A stretch of 64,000 nucleotides of DNA, from NCBI GenBank assembly GCA_021292165.1, contig CM037879.1, positions 156,457,278-156,521,277 on the forward strand, in the 5' to 3' direction. Of this stretch, positions 1 to 10,540 are shown piece after piece (positions within the stretch are counted from its first letter, which is position 1; each line of letters opens with the position of its first letter). The notes beneath the pieces were generated by a model. It saw only the letters and a list, made by a program, of their open reading frames with translations. It ran no database searches and was not told the DNA's origin. The translations under genes were made by a program, and so were the position numbers. This DNA comes from Shinisaurus crocodilurus. Its lineage: Eukaryota > Chordata > Lepidosauria > Squamata > Shinisauridae.

Positions 1-150
1 ATTACAACATCAGAAAAATAAACGCTCACCTCCTATAATGCAATGGATTGAGGACCTTACAGTGTTTTCAATATTTGAATGGCATATAAACACCACCTTC
101 AAATGGACACTACTTTGAATATCTGGTCCGCTTTTGTTGAAGCTTATGTA

Positions 151-398
151 TATTTTATTTTATTTATTTATTATATTTATACCCCGCCTTTTTTTCTTGC
201 AAGGAACCCTAGGCGGCTTACATAATCCTCCTCCTCCACTCCTCCATTTTATCCTCACAACAACCCTGTGAGGTAGGTTAGGCTGAGAGTTAGTGACTGG
301 CCCAAAGTCACCCAGTGAGCTTCATGGCCGAGCGGGGACTAGAACCCAGATCTCCCGAGTCCCAGTCCAACACTCTCACCACTATGCCATACTGGCTC
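151..398 (-). repeat. tRNA-derived CORE-type SINE, near full length
   Basis: Read on the minus strand, the element has a tRNA-like head (A-box-like TGGCATAGTGG, B-box-like GGTTCTAGTCC). A CORE-like middle follows (TTTGGGCCAGTCAC and CAGGGTTGTTGTGAGGAT, as in MIR/CORE-SINEs). The tail, GGCGGGGTATAAATATAA, ends in an A/T-rich repeat. The same family recurs at 8.7, 31.7, 49.7 and 63.7 kb. Confidence 0.85.
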
Positions 399-402
399 TA
401 GT

Positions 403-1864
403 ATAATTGCTAGAAAGTTGTATTTTCATATATATGCTTTTCATATGTATTCATTGCTATGGATATATACAGATCTATGTATGTATATTTTAAAAAACTA
501 AAGAAAGAAAAAGAATACCCCATTTACAACATATACCGTATATTAGTCCTGGAAGTGCAGATTAGGTCAGTTTGCTTAGAAATGCAGACCGAACAAAATC
601 CTCCCCCATTCCTACAGTCCTACCCATGTCTACTCAGAGTGAGCCCTATGAGATTTACTCCCAGGGTAGTGTGTATAGGACTGCAGCCTTACATAGTAAG
701 CCAAGCCTTTCAAACACAATGATCTCCCTTGTTGGGTGTGATCCAGCCAAAGCTGAATATCTTTACGTCCCACTGATTTCAGTGGACAGGAGTTAACAAT
801 TATATCAATGGGTTTTAAAAGTGCTTAATATGATGTGGGTTGTGCCTCTTCTTTTTAAAGATGAAAATATTAAAATGTCTCCTGAGCCTTTGGAGTGAAT
901 CAGTCTATAATAAATCCAAAGAAATATACATGCATCGCAATGTGAAATGTAATGCCTAAGATATCACTATGCAATTAATATTATGATGTACTCTAACTCT
1001 TTGAATAATCTTACTGTGTAGTTCATTTCAGCTCCACTTGGTTAGGCAAATTACAACGCGTATAAGTAAATAGCTTAGTGATTGGTAAGTAAAGCAGGAA
1101 CGGTAAAAACAAAAAACTAACAGTTTCGAGACCTCTACGAAATCCCACTTAGGATGTGATCCAAAGTACAGCGGGCTCAATGGAGTCTCTCTCTTGAGTT
1201 CAGTGGAAGCTGGCCTGCATTTCTTCATGTTCTACACAAAGCCTGATTACTCAGGCTTTGGGCAAGATCGTAGGGATGAACTGGAGAGTTTTGCCATTTA
1301 ATTAAGCAATGTCACCCTCAATGCATTTGTTGTTCATTATGCTGTGAAATTGCTTTTCTAATGGTTTGGTATATTTGGTCTTCTAACGTGACAAATTGTT
1401 TGTTTAAAGCATCTGTTATTCCTGTGGAGACTTGTGCTTGCTCTCTGTACTTATATGATACATTATTTTCCAAACACTCATTTTCCTACCTGTTGTAAAT
1501 ATTTCCCATTATATACCGCAGCTAACGTTTAGTCCTCCTACCTTCAGGCATACATTTAATTTAAATTCATACTTCACATTATTCAAGAGGCCGGGCTTGT
1601 AAATATTCTCAAACTGAAGTATACTCAGATTGAATATTTTCAACTAGCATCCCCATCCTTCTCTGAAGGTGTTCAGGATAGTGTACATTATCTTAAGAAA
1701 TTTACTTATGTCTTACATTTTTACTCCATTCTTCTGCCAAGGAGCTCAGGATGGTGTACATGTGTCCCCACTTCTATTCTCAGAGCAGCCCTGTGATGCA
1801 GGTTAGCCTGAGAGATGGGGACTGCCCAAAGCTCATCCAATGAACTTCATGGATGAACAGAGAT
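403..1864. other. Intergenic AT-rich DNA, no gene seen
   Basis: There is no ORF with recognisable protein similarity. At about 620-700 lies a short repeat with TCTACTCAGAGTGAG and GTGTATAGGACTGCAGCC. It is one of several copies in this window of a small interspersed repeat built around ACTCAGAAGTAAGTCC-type sequence. Confidence 0.6.
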
Positions 1865-1865
1865 T

Positions 1866-2081
1866 TGATTCATAGAATCATAGAATCGTGGAGTTGGGAG
1901 GGGCCTATAAGGCCATCGAGTCCAACCCCCTGCTCAATGCAGGAGAACAGATGTGGGCAGCCCAGGCAGCCACCCATCCAAGCACTGACCCGGCTCATAT
2001 CTGCTTAGTTTCAGCATGTGGCCTGCATTATGTGCTCTCGACGCCACCTGCACTCTGACTCTCCCTGGTCTGACTTCAATC
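1866..2081 (-). mobile_element. CR1 LINE 3'-end fragment
   Basis: The plus strand reads ATTCATAGAATCATAGAATC, then GGCCATCGAGTCCAACCCCC and TGCTCAATGCAGGA. This is the reverse complement of the CR1 3' end (TTGGACTCGATGGCC and a tail of ATTCTATG repeats), also seen on the intact CR1 at about 56,800-56,877. It is a short 5'-truncated copy, interrupted or bordered by the MITE at 2082. Confidence 0.85.
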
Positions 2082-2222
2082 CAGCCTTCCCCAAGCTGGT
2101 GACCTCCAGATGTGTTGGACTGCAACTCCCATCATTCCCACTCAGTAGGGTGGTCCTGTTGGCTGGGAATGATGGGAGTTGCAGTCCAACTGATCTGGAA
2201 TGCACCAGCTTGGGGAAGATTG
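2082..2222. mobile_element. Palindromic hAT-like MITE (141 bp)
   Basis: The terminal inverted repeats are CAGCCTTCCCCAAGCTGGTG at the left and its near complement, ending GGGGAAGATTG, at the right. The inner arms (GGACTGCAACTCCCATCATT) also pair, so nearly the whole element folds. The flanks CTTCAATC (2074-2081) and CTTTAATC (2223-2230) match at 7 of 8 bases, as expected of an aged hAT target duplication. Confidence 0.82.
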
Positions 2223-2265
2223 CTTTAATCGTTATACTAAACATACTATGAGTAGAGTTAAAGCC

Positions 2266-2468
2266 TGGGTGGGGAACCTCTTTCAGCCCTGAGGGCTGAA
2301 TTCAATTTTGGAGAAGCTCTCGGAGGGGGGGGCTGCATTCCAGTGGTGGGTGGGGCCAAAAATACAAAAGAATACCAGAATATGTAGTTTAAAGCTCTGA
2401 CCAGCAGTAACTAAGCCTTAGGAGAGGTATTTCAACCTTTTAGAATGGGGAAAGCATGCAAAAGCTGT
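2266..2468. mobile_element. hAT-like element, right end lost
   Basis: The left end (CTGGGTGGGGAACC) and interior (CATTCCAGTGGTGGGTGGGG and TTTCAACCTTTTAGAATGGG) match the complete copies at 24248-24539 and 57005-57353. The copy stops abruptly near 2468, where another repeat family begins. Confidence 0.75.
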
Positions 2469-2484
2469 CTCATTCATGGAATGT

Positions 2485-2665
2485 TATAGGGAGTCCAGAT
2501 GGCATTGTCTTCCACTTGTCAACCTCCCATGTTTCATCACCTCTTCTTCCATCTTTTCTTTTACTACAGATAATCCGTTGAGAAAGAAAAGATGGACTAG
2601 CTGCACAGAGGCTTCTCAGTGGTAGTGCTGGGAGCACTCCATATGAGGGTATCCTCAATGTTGCT
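2485..2665 (+). repeat. Diverged copy of the GGGTGCTTCCAGATG MITE family
   Basis: GTCCAGATGGCATTGTCTTC, CCATGTTTCATCACC, AATCCGTTGAGAAAG and GTAGTGCTGGGAGCACTCC align in order with the complete copy at 59908-60122. The ends are degraded. Confidence 0.65.
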
Positions 2666-2669
2666 GCCC

Positions 2670-4975
2670 TGGGATAATGCCTTTTAAGACCTGACAAAAC
2701 AGAATGTCAGCAACATTCTGGTGATGTTTCAATGGGAGCTAGGATGACCCAAGAAAGCATAGGTGATGGGCGAAGATGTCTCATTTTTCTTCCCCACCAC
2801 CACCAGAGAAGGGGAAGGGCAAGAAAGGTCTGTGTGTGTGTTGCAGGAACTTGCTCTCTGCTAGAACTGGATTTGAAAAGGAGGCAGAGAGCTGACTTTG
2901 CTCTTTGTAGGAAATTCTATGGCATTTTGGTTCCCCTTAGAAATCTGATAAGGAACAGGAATATGTTAGAGTCTTAATGCTGTGAATCCACAAACCACCA
3001 TCCCATCTTATGCTCTTCCTGTATACATACGTAAATAAACCTTATATCACAGAAATGTCATAAGCCTCCTGTGATCTTCTTCCATGGTAATTGAACCTGC
3101 GTGTGTGCTGGAACACCTGAAATTTTCTCACCACTATGAAGCAGGATGCACGGACATAATAACAATATCTTCTATCCTGCTTGTTTCAATCAGGGAGTGA
3201 GCGGCCGTTCTTCAGACAGAAGTGCAATGGAGCAAAGAATCAAGCTTATCCGTGACTGTTTCTGAGTAGAAAGGCAAAGAATATTGCAAAGATACATATT
3301 ATAATGCACACAGTCCAGGCAGCTCTACCATGAACAGACTTGGTTTTGAAGCGGTTTCCTGATGACAATTAGTAATTAAGTAATGTTTAGGCAAGTGTGT
3401 CATACCAAATAGCAATTACGGTACATACACGCTTAGCAAAGCAATTGGCTTGCTTTTACAGAGGCAGAATGCATAGGTTATTTATGAAGAAAGGACAGTG
3501 CCATTAACTTACTGCCTTTATTTGCTCCCCTAATAGATCTGCCCACTTTCCTAGCACAAGCCTAAGCGCACGCACTTACCTAGAACTAAGTTCAACTGAA
3601 AGTCAGCCTGCTGGTGGAACAGTCATTGGATGGCTGAGTTTACTCCCTCTGCTTGCCACTGAGATTGCAAAGTGAATTAAAGGAAGTCACTCATTTCATT
3701 TCAATCAAATTCATTACAGTGCAATCAAATGACTGTGCGGGGGCGGGGGGATGTGTGTTCACAGAGTCAGGCTTGAAAATATCCATTTTACCCACACAAA
3801 TGGGCCATTTTTGTTCCTCATAGGCTTTCATAGGGACGCATTAGTATGTCATTCACATTGGCTTCATCATCACCATGGCCACTATCCTTCAAATCCACAT
3901 TCATTGGATTCTTCTGCTGACATCTCACTTTTATCGGATCATCCATCATCCTCAGGTTTTCTAATCATTTCCTTGCCAACGATGAAAGTTGCTGTTCTAT
4001 CAGAATGAAGCAGAATGTTAATTTCAGGCAAAGGGATGGTTCGGCTATAGTGTCCTGTCTACCTCCATAAGTTTCCCCAACTAATGATCGCTTACTGCTC
4101 CTACAGCATTCTATTCTTTCCCACGCATTTTTTTTGACATCTACATCAAATCAAATCTTAAGGACCATCTACTCCCATTATAAACCTTCCCATTCCTTAA
4201 GATCTGCATTGGAGTCCCTGCTCCAGGTGCTGCCACCTTCAGAGTGACGCTGTTGCCAACTTGAGATGCGGACTTTTCAGCGGCGCTTGTAGAATGCTCT
4301 CCCCAAGGGCATTTGACTGGTGCCAACTTTACTAGCCACTCATCCCAACACCAGATGCAGATAATTTTACTCTCCCAACTTTTTAATGCAGGGATGGGGA
4401 ACATGGCCCAGGAGTCCAGCAGTGACAACTCTGAGGCCAAAGAACCAGTGGTGCCACTGCCAACAGAGGAAACTCCAGGTCTGAGCACCACTACAGAGCT
4501 GCCAGAGACCCCTCAGCCTGACACCCTTGAGCCTTGCTCCAGCACCCCTTTCTACAAGAACCCCACATTCCATGGAGCCGATGTGTCAATGCTGGCAGTG
4601 TGCCAGGCATAAGCTCTTGGAGAGAAAGAGGAGTGCTCAGCTACAGGCCTGAGGCCTGTCCCTTTAAGGCTTCCATTTTGGGTGGAACCTGGAATTGTTC
4701 AGTTTGGTCTCGGACTTTGTTGAACCAAGTTGCCCACTGATGGCAAAGCACAATAGCAGCAGCAGCAGACTTCATCTAACACATGCACATACAGGCCTTG
4801 TTTGTAAAGTAGATGCTTTTGAAGTAAACAGTAACGTACGATTTTTCAGGTACTATAAGCTTGATGGTTACAGACTTTGTAAGTTCAGTTTCTTAAATGT
4901 TACTTATTCTGTGAGGAAAGGAAAACACAGGTCAAGTCCCTTTGTTTAACACCAAGCAAGTGTCAGTTGAAATCA
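2670..4975. other. Intergenic, degraded repeat fragments, no gene recognised
   Basis: A GGGATGGGGAACATGGCC start at about 4390 looks like one end of a hAT element. A Thr/Pro/Glu-rich open stretch at 4313-4612 resembles nothing I can name; a decayed LTR-element gag tail is possible but unproven. A small CAG run lies at about 4755. Confidence 0.5.
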
Positions 4976-4978
4976 TTA

Positions 4979-5477
4979 ACTCCCAAAGCTGACTGACTCC
5001 ATGAGTCCCTATTAAAATCAATGGGGGTTTTCCCCCAACAAAATAAGGCTATTTCAGATATGTGGCTTAAATAAATTCTAGGCACAAGTGTGCCTTTTTA
5101 TTTCAAAACTCTGCAACTGATTTTGGCAAGAACAGACCAAGCAGACAAACCCAAAATAACCAGACAGGCAGAGGAGGCTGGGAACCCCAAAACAGGCAGG
5201 CAGAGGCAGCCAAACCCAAAATGTCTGAAAGGATGCATTTTAGGAAAATGATTTTAAAAAATAAACTTGCTGTACTTCCTAAAACCTATCCATGTTGCAT
5301 TTGAGGAACACGATTTTGGAACACGAGTCCTTGGTCTCGAGTCCCAAGTCGAGTCTCGAGTCCCAAGTCGAGTCTCGAGTCCCATTAAAAATACTGGGAC
5401 TCGAGTCTGACTCGAGTCAGAGGGGGGACTCAGTCCGACTCACGAGTCGAGTCCTGGAGTCCGAGTCCCCATCCCTG
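4979..5477. mobile_element. GAGTC-rich hAT-like element, left end missing
   Basis: The right half matches the complete family members at 14110-14793 and 18595-19375: a CACAAGTGTGCCTTTTTATT segment, an AGGCAGAGGAGGC segment, then dense GAGTC repeats ending GAGTCCCCATCCCTG. The left CAGGGATGTTGAAGAGTCC end is absent. Confidence 0.8.
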
Positions 5478-6048
5478 ATTCCTGCAGCAGTTCATTTTCT
5501 TTAGAGATCCTCTTTCATTTGCTCCAGAACCCTCTGAAACAAGTATAACTGCAGCCATTTGTAACTGAGGCGGATTGAATCTCATCAGTGCTCCAAATTT
5601 TGAGAAAGCTCTGTGCCTCTTCAACTGAGCAGGATTCCTCTTACAGCTAACTGCTGGTGGAGGGGGGTTCAGGACCAGAAATCTCTATGAGTATCAACAA
5701 TTTGTCAATTGCAGAATCTTGCTGAGAATCTTCTCCCTGCAAGATTCAAAGCCCTGCTCTTGGGTATATTCAGCACTAAATTATTAACAAAGCAGTGTAT
5801 TTTAAGGACACTGGTTGTTGTGATTACTTACTTGTTTATACCTCCTAATAACCAAAAATATAGATGCTGCTGAGGAATAATCACATGTGATCTGAATCAA
5901 AAATGAGGGAGCTGCCATCTTCTGTCTTTCCTAGATGGTTCCCTTGCATGCACTTGATGATTTCCCTCTTTCTCCACCTCTGTGAAAACTGCAAATGCCA
6001 ACAAACAAGGACTGTGAGGACTCAAATGTGGCAAGCACAAAGAACTCA
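5478..6048. other. Intergenic, nothing recognised
   Basis: Unique-looking sequence with no credible ORF and no repeat family recognised by eye. Confidence 0.5.
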
Positions 6049-6056
6049 CCTATGTG

Positions 6057-6684
6057 CAGGACCGGTGCAGGGCAGTTTGGCGCCCTAGGCGGAATTATAT
6101 TTAGCGCCCCCTCTCTCGTGCCGTGGGGGGGCTCCGGAGCAAAGCAGCCCTGCTCTGCAAAACCCCCACGCGCCGCCACCACCACCTACCTACCTACCTT
6201 CCCCCCACCCTGGCTGCCGCCGCCGCCGCCTCCGAGGAGGAAGTGACGCGACGGGACCCCCGCGCTCTGTTTTTTGCCGGGGAAACCAGGGCAACAGGGC
6301 TGTTTAAGCCCTCTTGCCCTGGTTCCTCCCGCCAAAACAATGCAGGCGGGACTCCGGAAGCGATGTGGAGAAGGTAGGTGGCGAGGGGAGGGGAGGGGCA
6401 ACGGCAGCGGCGGGCGGGGAGGCACGGCGGCAGGCGGGGAGGTGCGGTGGCAGTGGCGGTGGGCGGGGAGGCACAGCAGCGGCGGGTGGGGAGGCGCGGC
6501 GGCAGGCAGGGAGGCGCGGCAGCGGCAGGCGGGGGGAGGTGCGGTGACGGCTTCGGCGGGTGGGGGGAGGCCCAGTGGGGGCGGCACGACAGCAGCAGCG
6601 AAGAGGAGCGCAGCGTTTCTGAGCCCTCTTCAGCCACGTGCCCTAGGCAACCGCCTAGTTTGCCTAGCGGTAGCGCCGGCCCTG
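6057..6684. mobile_element. Non-autonomous hAT element with GC-rich minisatellite (628 bp)
   Basis: A perfect 8-bp target duplication CCTATGTG flanks the element (6049-6056 and 6685-6692). The ends are CAGGACCGGTGC and GCGCCGGCCCTG, with inner GCCCTAGGC motifs in inverted orientation. The centre holds short GGCGG / GGGGAGGC tandem units (about 6380-6560) and a hairpin, CCAGGGCAACAGGGC pairing with CCCTCTTGCCCTGG (about 6287-6322). Long frames across it are composition artefacts, not genes. No transposase is present, so the element would rely on one in trans. Confidence 0.93.
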
Positions 6685-6692
6685 CCTATGTG

Positions 6693-7170
6693 TTGCTGCA
6701 TCTTATTTGAACCAGATTGCCTTGGCTGCATGTGCACTGTTAGCGTGCTCAAGATCTGTAGCCCAGACAGCCACTGTGGCTAGCATATGAACACAGCATG
6801 TTTAGCAGCCAAGAGCCCAAATTAAATGAGATACCAGGCAAGTGCAACACTGCATGGGGAAGTTCTGCTTGCACTCCCAGACACATTTAAATTGGGCCTG
6901 AGAGAACACAAAGGAGCAGAACTATCACTCGACTACAGATCCACTGTAGAGTCTGGGATGACACCAAGTGGGAAGTGAAGGGTAGCGTAGGAGGCACTCA
7001 CACAAAATATTTTCCACCCTCCCAGTTTTTGGTCACAAAACATTTGCATTGAATGTGTATAGTAAAATACTTGCACCCCTAATGATAGTCTTCGCCACCT
7101 CTTTATTCCAATTTGTTTGTGGGAGTCGCCCCCGCATATAGTTAGGAAGACTAATGTGAGCAGTTGATTA
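6693..7170. other. Intergenic between two hAT insertions
   Basis: No gene or structured element recognised. Confidence 0.5.
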
Positions 7171-7178
7171 CATCTACC

Positions 7179-7344
7179 CAGGGCCGGTGCTACCATTAGG
7201 CCAACTAGGCAGCTGCCTAGGGCGTAAGGCTAAAGAGGGCGCCAGAAACGCCTTGAAAAAAAATACAGCGCTCTCAAGTGGGAAGGGGGGGGCGCCAAAT
7301 ATCTGATCTTGCCTAGGGCACCAAACTGCCTTGCACCAGTCCTG
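7179..7344. mobile_element. Short hAT MITE (166 bp)
   Basis: A perfect target duplication CATCTACC lies at 7171-7178 and 7345-7352. The left end CAGGGCCGGTGCTACC and inner CTGCCTAGGGC are mirrored at the right by TTGCCTAGGGC and CACCAGTCCTG. It shares terminal motifs with the element at 6057-6684, so the two probably used the same transposase source. Confidence 0.92.
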
Positions 7345-7352
7345 CATCTACC

Positions 7353-8724
7353 ATAGGCTGTACAACACAAATTGACCAAACAGGCACAGGCACATTCTAT
7401 TTTATGCAGCCAGACCCCACGTTACTGAGATTTGAGAGCAGGGATAGAGAAGGTGGTAGTTTTAGACAGCAGACATAGATGCCAAAGATCATGACCAAGA
7501 CACCTGGTGGAACAAAAGTGGCCAGGCAGAGGCATGTATAAATAAATAATCAGTGTGAGTGTGTCCCATGCCAAAATTCAGTTTCTTTTAATTGCATCCC
7601 TACTTTGCTAATATTTTACTGAGTGGATAGTGCTGATCTTTGAATCCTATAGGCAACAAAATGCTCCATTCCAGCACAATGATTTATAGATGCAGCTGGA
7701 TAATGATACCTTATGCTTTCCAGCCTGATGGTTAACTGCCCATTGTTTCATAGGAGCATGCACAGTGCTTCATGTCTCAAAGCTTTGCTGGCATAGCTGT
7801 GAGGTAGCAGCACAGGCAAGAACCATGGTTTGTGTTGCTCAGCCATTTTATCGCAAGAAAATAACCATAATGGGAAAGCACATTCTAAAAATGCTTCAGC
7901 AAAAATTTGGATAGGGAAACCTTACAATATGAAGTCCTGAATGTTCTGAAAATGTCCTAACTGAACGACGGCTGATTTGTTCACAATAGCAATTCTTCAC
8001 ATTTATAAAAGGCACCAAGATCATTATGTCTGGATTTGATTTGTGTACTTTATGTTGCAATCATGAAGTCAAAGGCTCCTATGCTCTTTCCTGTTACATA
8101 ATGCTCAATGCCTGTTTCATTTTCAGACATTGTCACCAAACAGTTACTATCATGCTTCTTCTTCTTCTTTTTTACAGGTGTCACTGGTCCCGAACGTTTG
8201 ACAGTATAAATGCTGTACATTCATTCCTGAAACTTTAGCAACTGTGCAAAGTAATAATACTTAGAATGTCACAATAGTGTTCTGAGCAGGATTGAGGTGA
8301 GTGTGACCCAACTCACACCCTCCCATGAGCAGCGCTGTAATTATCTTGATTATGAAAGCCATTGCCACTGCCTCCCCTTGTCACAAGACCCAGAAACGTA
8401 ACTTGGGGTAGGCAAATGTGGTGGAGGCAGTGATGGTGAATGCTCCCAGGTCCCAGCAAAACATCCTTTTTCTGTCAGGGACTGGAACTGCATGTCCTAG
8501 AATCCATGGCAGGAAATTGGTACTCCATGCATCCTTTGCCAATGATGAAGCTGGAGCACCAGTTTTTTGCTGGGGATTCTGGAACTTGTAGCCCTAGCCC
8601 CAGGCAAAGATGTTCCACTGAGGCCTGGAAACATCTGATACCACTGCAGCTATCTCATGCACCAAGGTTCATCTCTGGGCCTTGTTCAGTGGGAAGGGGA
8701 GTCAGGCACTTCACAAAAGCTCTT
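7353..8724. other. Intergenic, nothing recognised
   Basis: AT-rich sequence with short chance ORFs only. Confidence 0.5.
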
Positions 8725-8729
8725 ATTTA

Positions 8730-8778
<49 letters not shown>

Positions 8779-8995
8779 TATTATATTTATACCCCACCTT
8801 TTTCCCCTGAAAGGAACCCAAGGCAGCTTACATAATCCTCCTCCTCCTCTCCATGCTATCCTCAGAACAACCCTGTGAGGTAGGTTAGGCTGAGAGTCCG
8901 TGACTGGCCCAAAGTCACCCAGTGAGTTTCATGGCCGAGCGGGGACTAGAACCCGGATCTCCCGAGTTCCAGTCCAACACTCTAACCATTGAGCA
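8725..8995 (-). repeat. tRNA-derived CORE-type SINE with expanded ATT tail
   Basis: Same family as 151-398. On the minus strand it keeps the B-box region, the CORE-like middle and the GGTATAAATATAA tail. The first bases of the tRNA head are altered or lost near 8990. The tail is expanded into an ATT microsatellite (about 8729-8779). Confidence 0.85.
8729..8779. repeat. (ATT)n microsatellite
   Basis: About 17 uninterrupted ATT units, grown from the A/T-rich SINE tail. The run of Ile or Leu codons seen in chance ORFs here is not coding. Confidence 0.95.
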
Positions 8996-8998
8996 TTG

Positions 8999-10388
8999 GC
9001 AAACATTTATATGGAATGGTCACAGAGCCCTCAAGCCTTTGGGAGTGTTTTGTTGGAACACTCACAAAGGCTCAACCTCTTTCAGAGGAAGCAGTGGGAA
9101 GTTTATTCATTCCTAGTAATAGTGATCGTAATCGTAATCGTATTCGTAATAATAGCACTAATTATATAATAGGATACATATGTAGCAACATAATAGAGGA
9201 ATGATATTTATATTAATAAGAAATAATAAAATAATGTATTTTTTAGGTAGTAATTCTTCCTGCTCAGAATACTTCAGATACATTATCTCAGTAATCCTGC
9301 AACAACCCTGTAAAGTAAACTAGTATTGTTATTCTCATATTGCAGGGATAACCTGAGGTTGAGAGATAGTGGTTTCCTCAGGTTACTCATGCAGGAGGCA
9401 ACATGGTGGCAGCACTGCTGGTGTGACCTACCTTAGGTCTGAACATAGAGTGGCCACTTATGAATCCCAAAAAAGTGAACAAAAGAAGACAGCGATTTGC
9501 ATGAAATGTGTTTATGTTAATTTATGTTAATATATGCTAATTTATAAAGGATTCTTATAATTTAAATAGAAATACAGTACACCTCACCAAAGTGTGGAAG
9601 ACTGTGACCAGGTGACCCATATGCCTGCCTGTTCAGTCTGCTGTTCAGGTGTTGTTGATGAGCAACAGTTCTTATGGTTCTTTATCTTTAAACTAGAATT
9701 GAATAGGAGAGCCCTACAAATAGAGGATGCCAATGTTCAAGGATTGGACTCTCCCACCCAGTTTCACAAGCTTTCCAATATCATGGAGCCCTCCTCTAGC
9801 CAGCCTTCCAGCATTGTTCTGGGTAATTAAACCCATTAGGCAATGGCTGTCTTTGAAGAGAGTGCAGCTGGCATGTATCTGTTCCCCTCTCTTGTGAGAA
9901 AATCACAGATTAAACTCTAATGGAGAGAAAGAAGACAAATGAACAAATTGCACAATCCCGGCAGTTGAAAGATGGCAGGACATGGAGGGTTTTGGTTAAT
10001 GTATGATGAAGCATAAATCTGATTATGTGCGATCTTTCAGAAACAGAAAACATGGAACTATATAATGGATCACATAAGCTGATGCATTTAGAAATGATGT
10101 CCCATGATTTCTATTCTGGTGCTTCAGTTGTTGGTTGCCCACTGAGGTACGGATGGGGACCTTTCCCACCTATGATCTGTTTCCAGTTCCAAAGAGGCAC
10201 CTTCTCATAACACATCTTGTACTTGGGTTCCTAGGAAAAACTTGCATATTTTACATCGATTATAAGTGAGCAATGAATGCCTAAGTAAGGTTTTTGCCAT
10301 ACTGCCTTGTGCCTTTACAACCTTTTAAAAATATTTTTTCTCAAAGCTGATTCCATCTTCATTGCAAAAATCCCCAACAGGTCTTACT
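8999..10388. other. Intergenic, small simple repeats only
   Basis: A short CGTAAT-type run (about 9126-9153) and TTTATGTTAA repeats (about 9510-9545) are visible. No gene recognised. Confidence 0.5.
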
Positions 10389-10396
10389 TTCTAGAC

Positions 10397-10532
10397 CAGG
10401 GCTCTCCAACCTTGGGTCCCTAGATGTTGCTGGACTACATCTCCCAGAATCCCTTGCCATTAGCCATGCTGGCTGGGTATGCTGGGAGCTGTAGGCCAGC
10501 AACATCTGGGGACCCAAAGTTGGAGAGCCCTG
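10397..10532. mobile_element. Palindromic hAT MITE (136 bp)
   Basis: The perfect target duplication TTCTAGAC is at 10389-10396 and 10533-10540. The terminal repeats CAGGGCTCTCCAAC and GTTGGAGAGCCCTG are perfect, and the arms extend through GATGTTGCTGG / CCAGCAACATC. Same family as 62446-62547 and the half-copy at 33491-33558. Confidence 0.95.
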
Positions 10533-10540
10533 TTCTAGAC

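Noticed and set aside
4313..4612. 99-codon Thr/Pro/Glu-rich ORF, possible gag fragment
   Set aside because: No conserved gag motif or nearby pol; evidence too weak to call.
5320..5480. GAGTC satellite or CRISPR-like array
   Set aside because: The repeated words belong to the ends of a dispersed hAT family; there are no regular spacers.
6186..6783. Long overlapping open frames on both strands (up to about 170 codons)
   Set aside because: They lie inside a GC-rich, stop-poor hAT minisatellite with a proven 8-bp duplication; Pro/Gly/Arg-only composition and no family similarity.
8440..8878. ORFs with poly-Ile or poly-Leu
   Set aside because: They translate an ATT microsatellite in a SINE tail.
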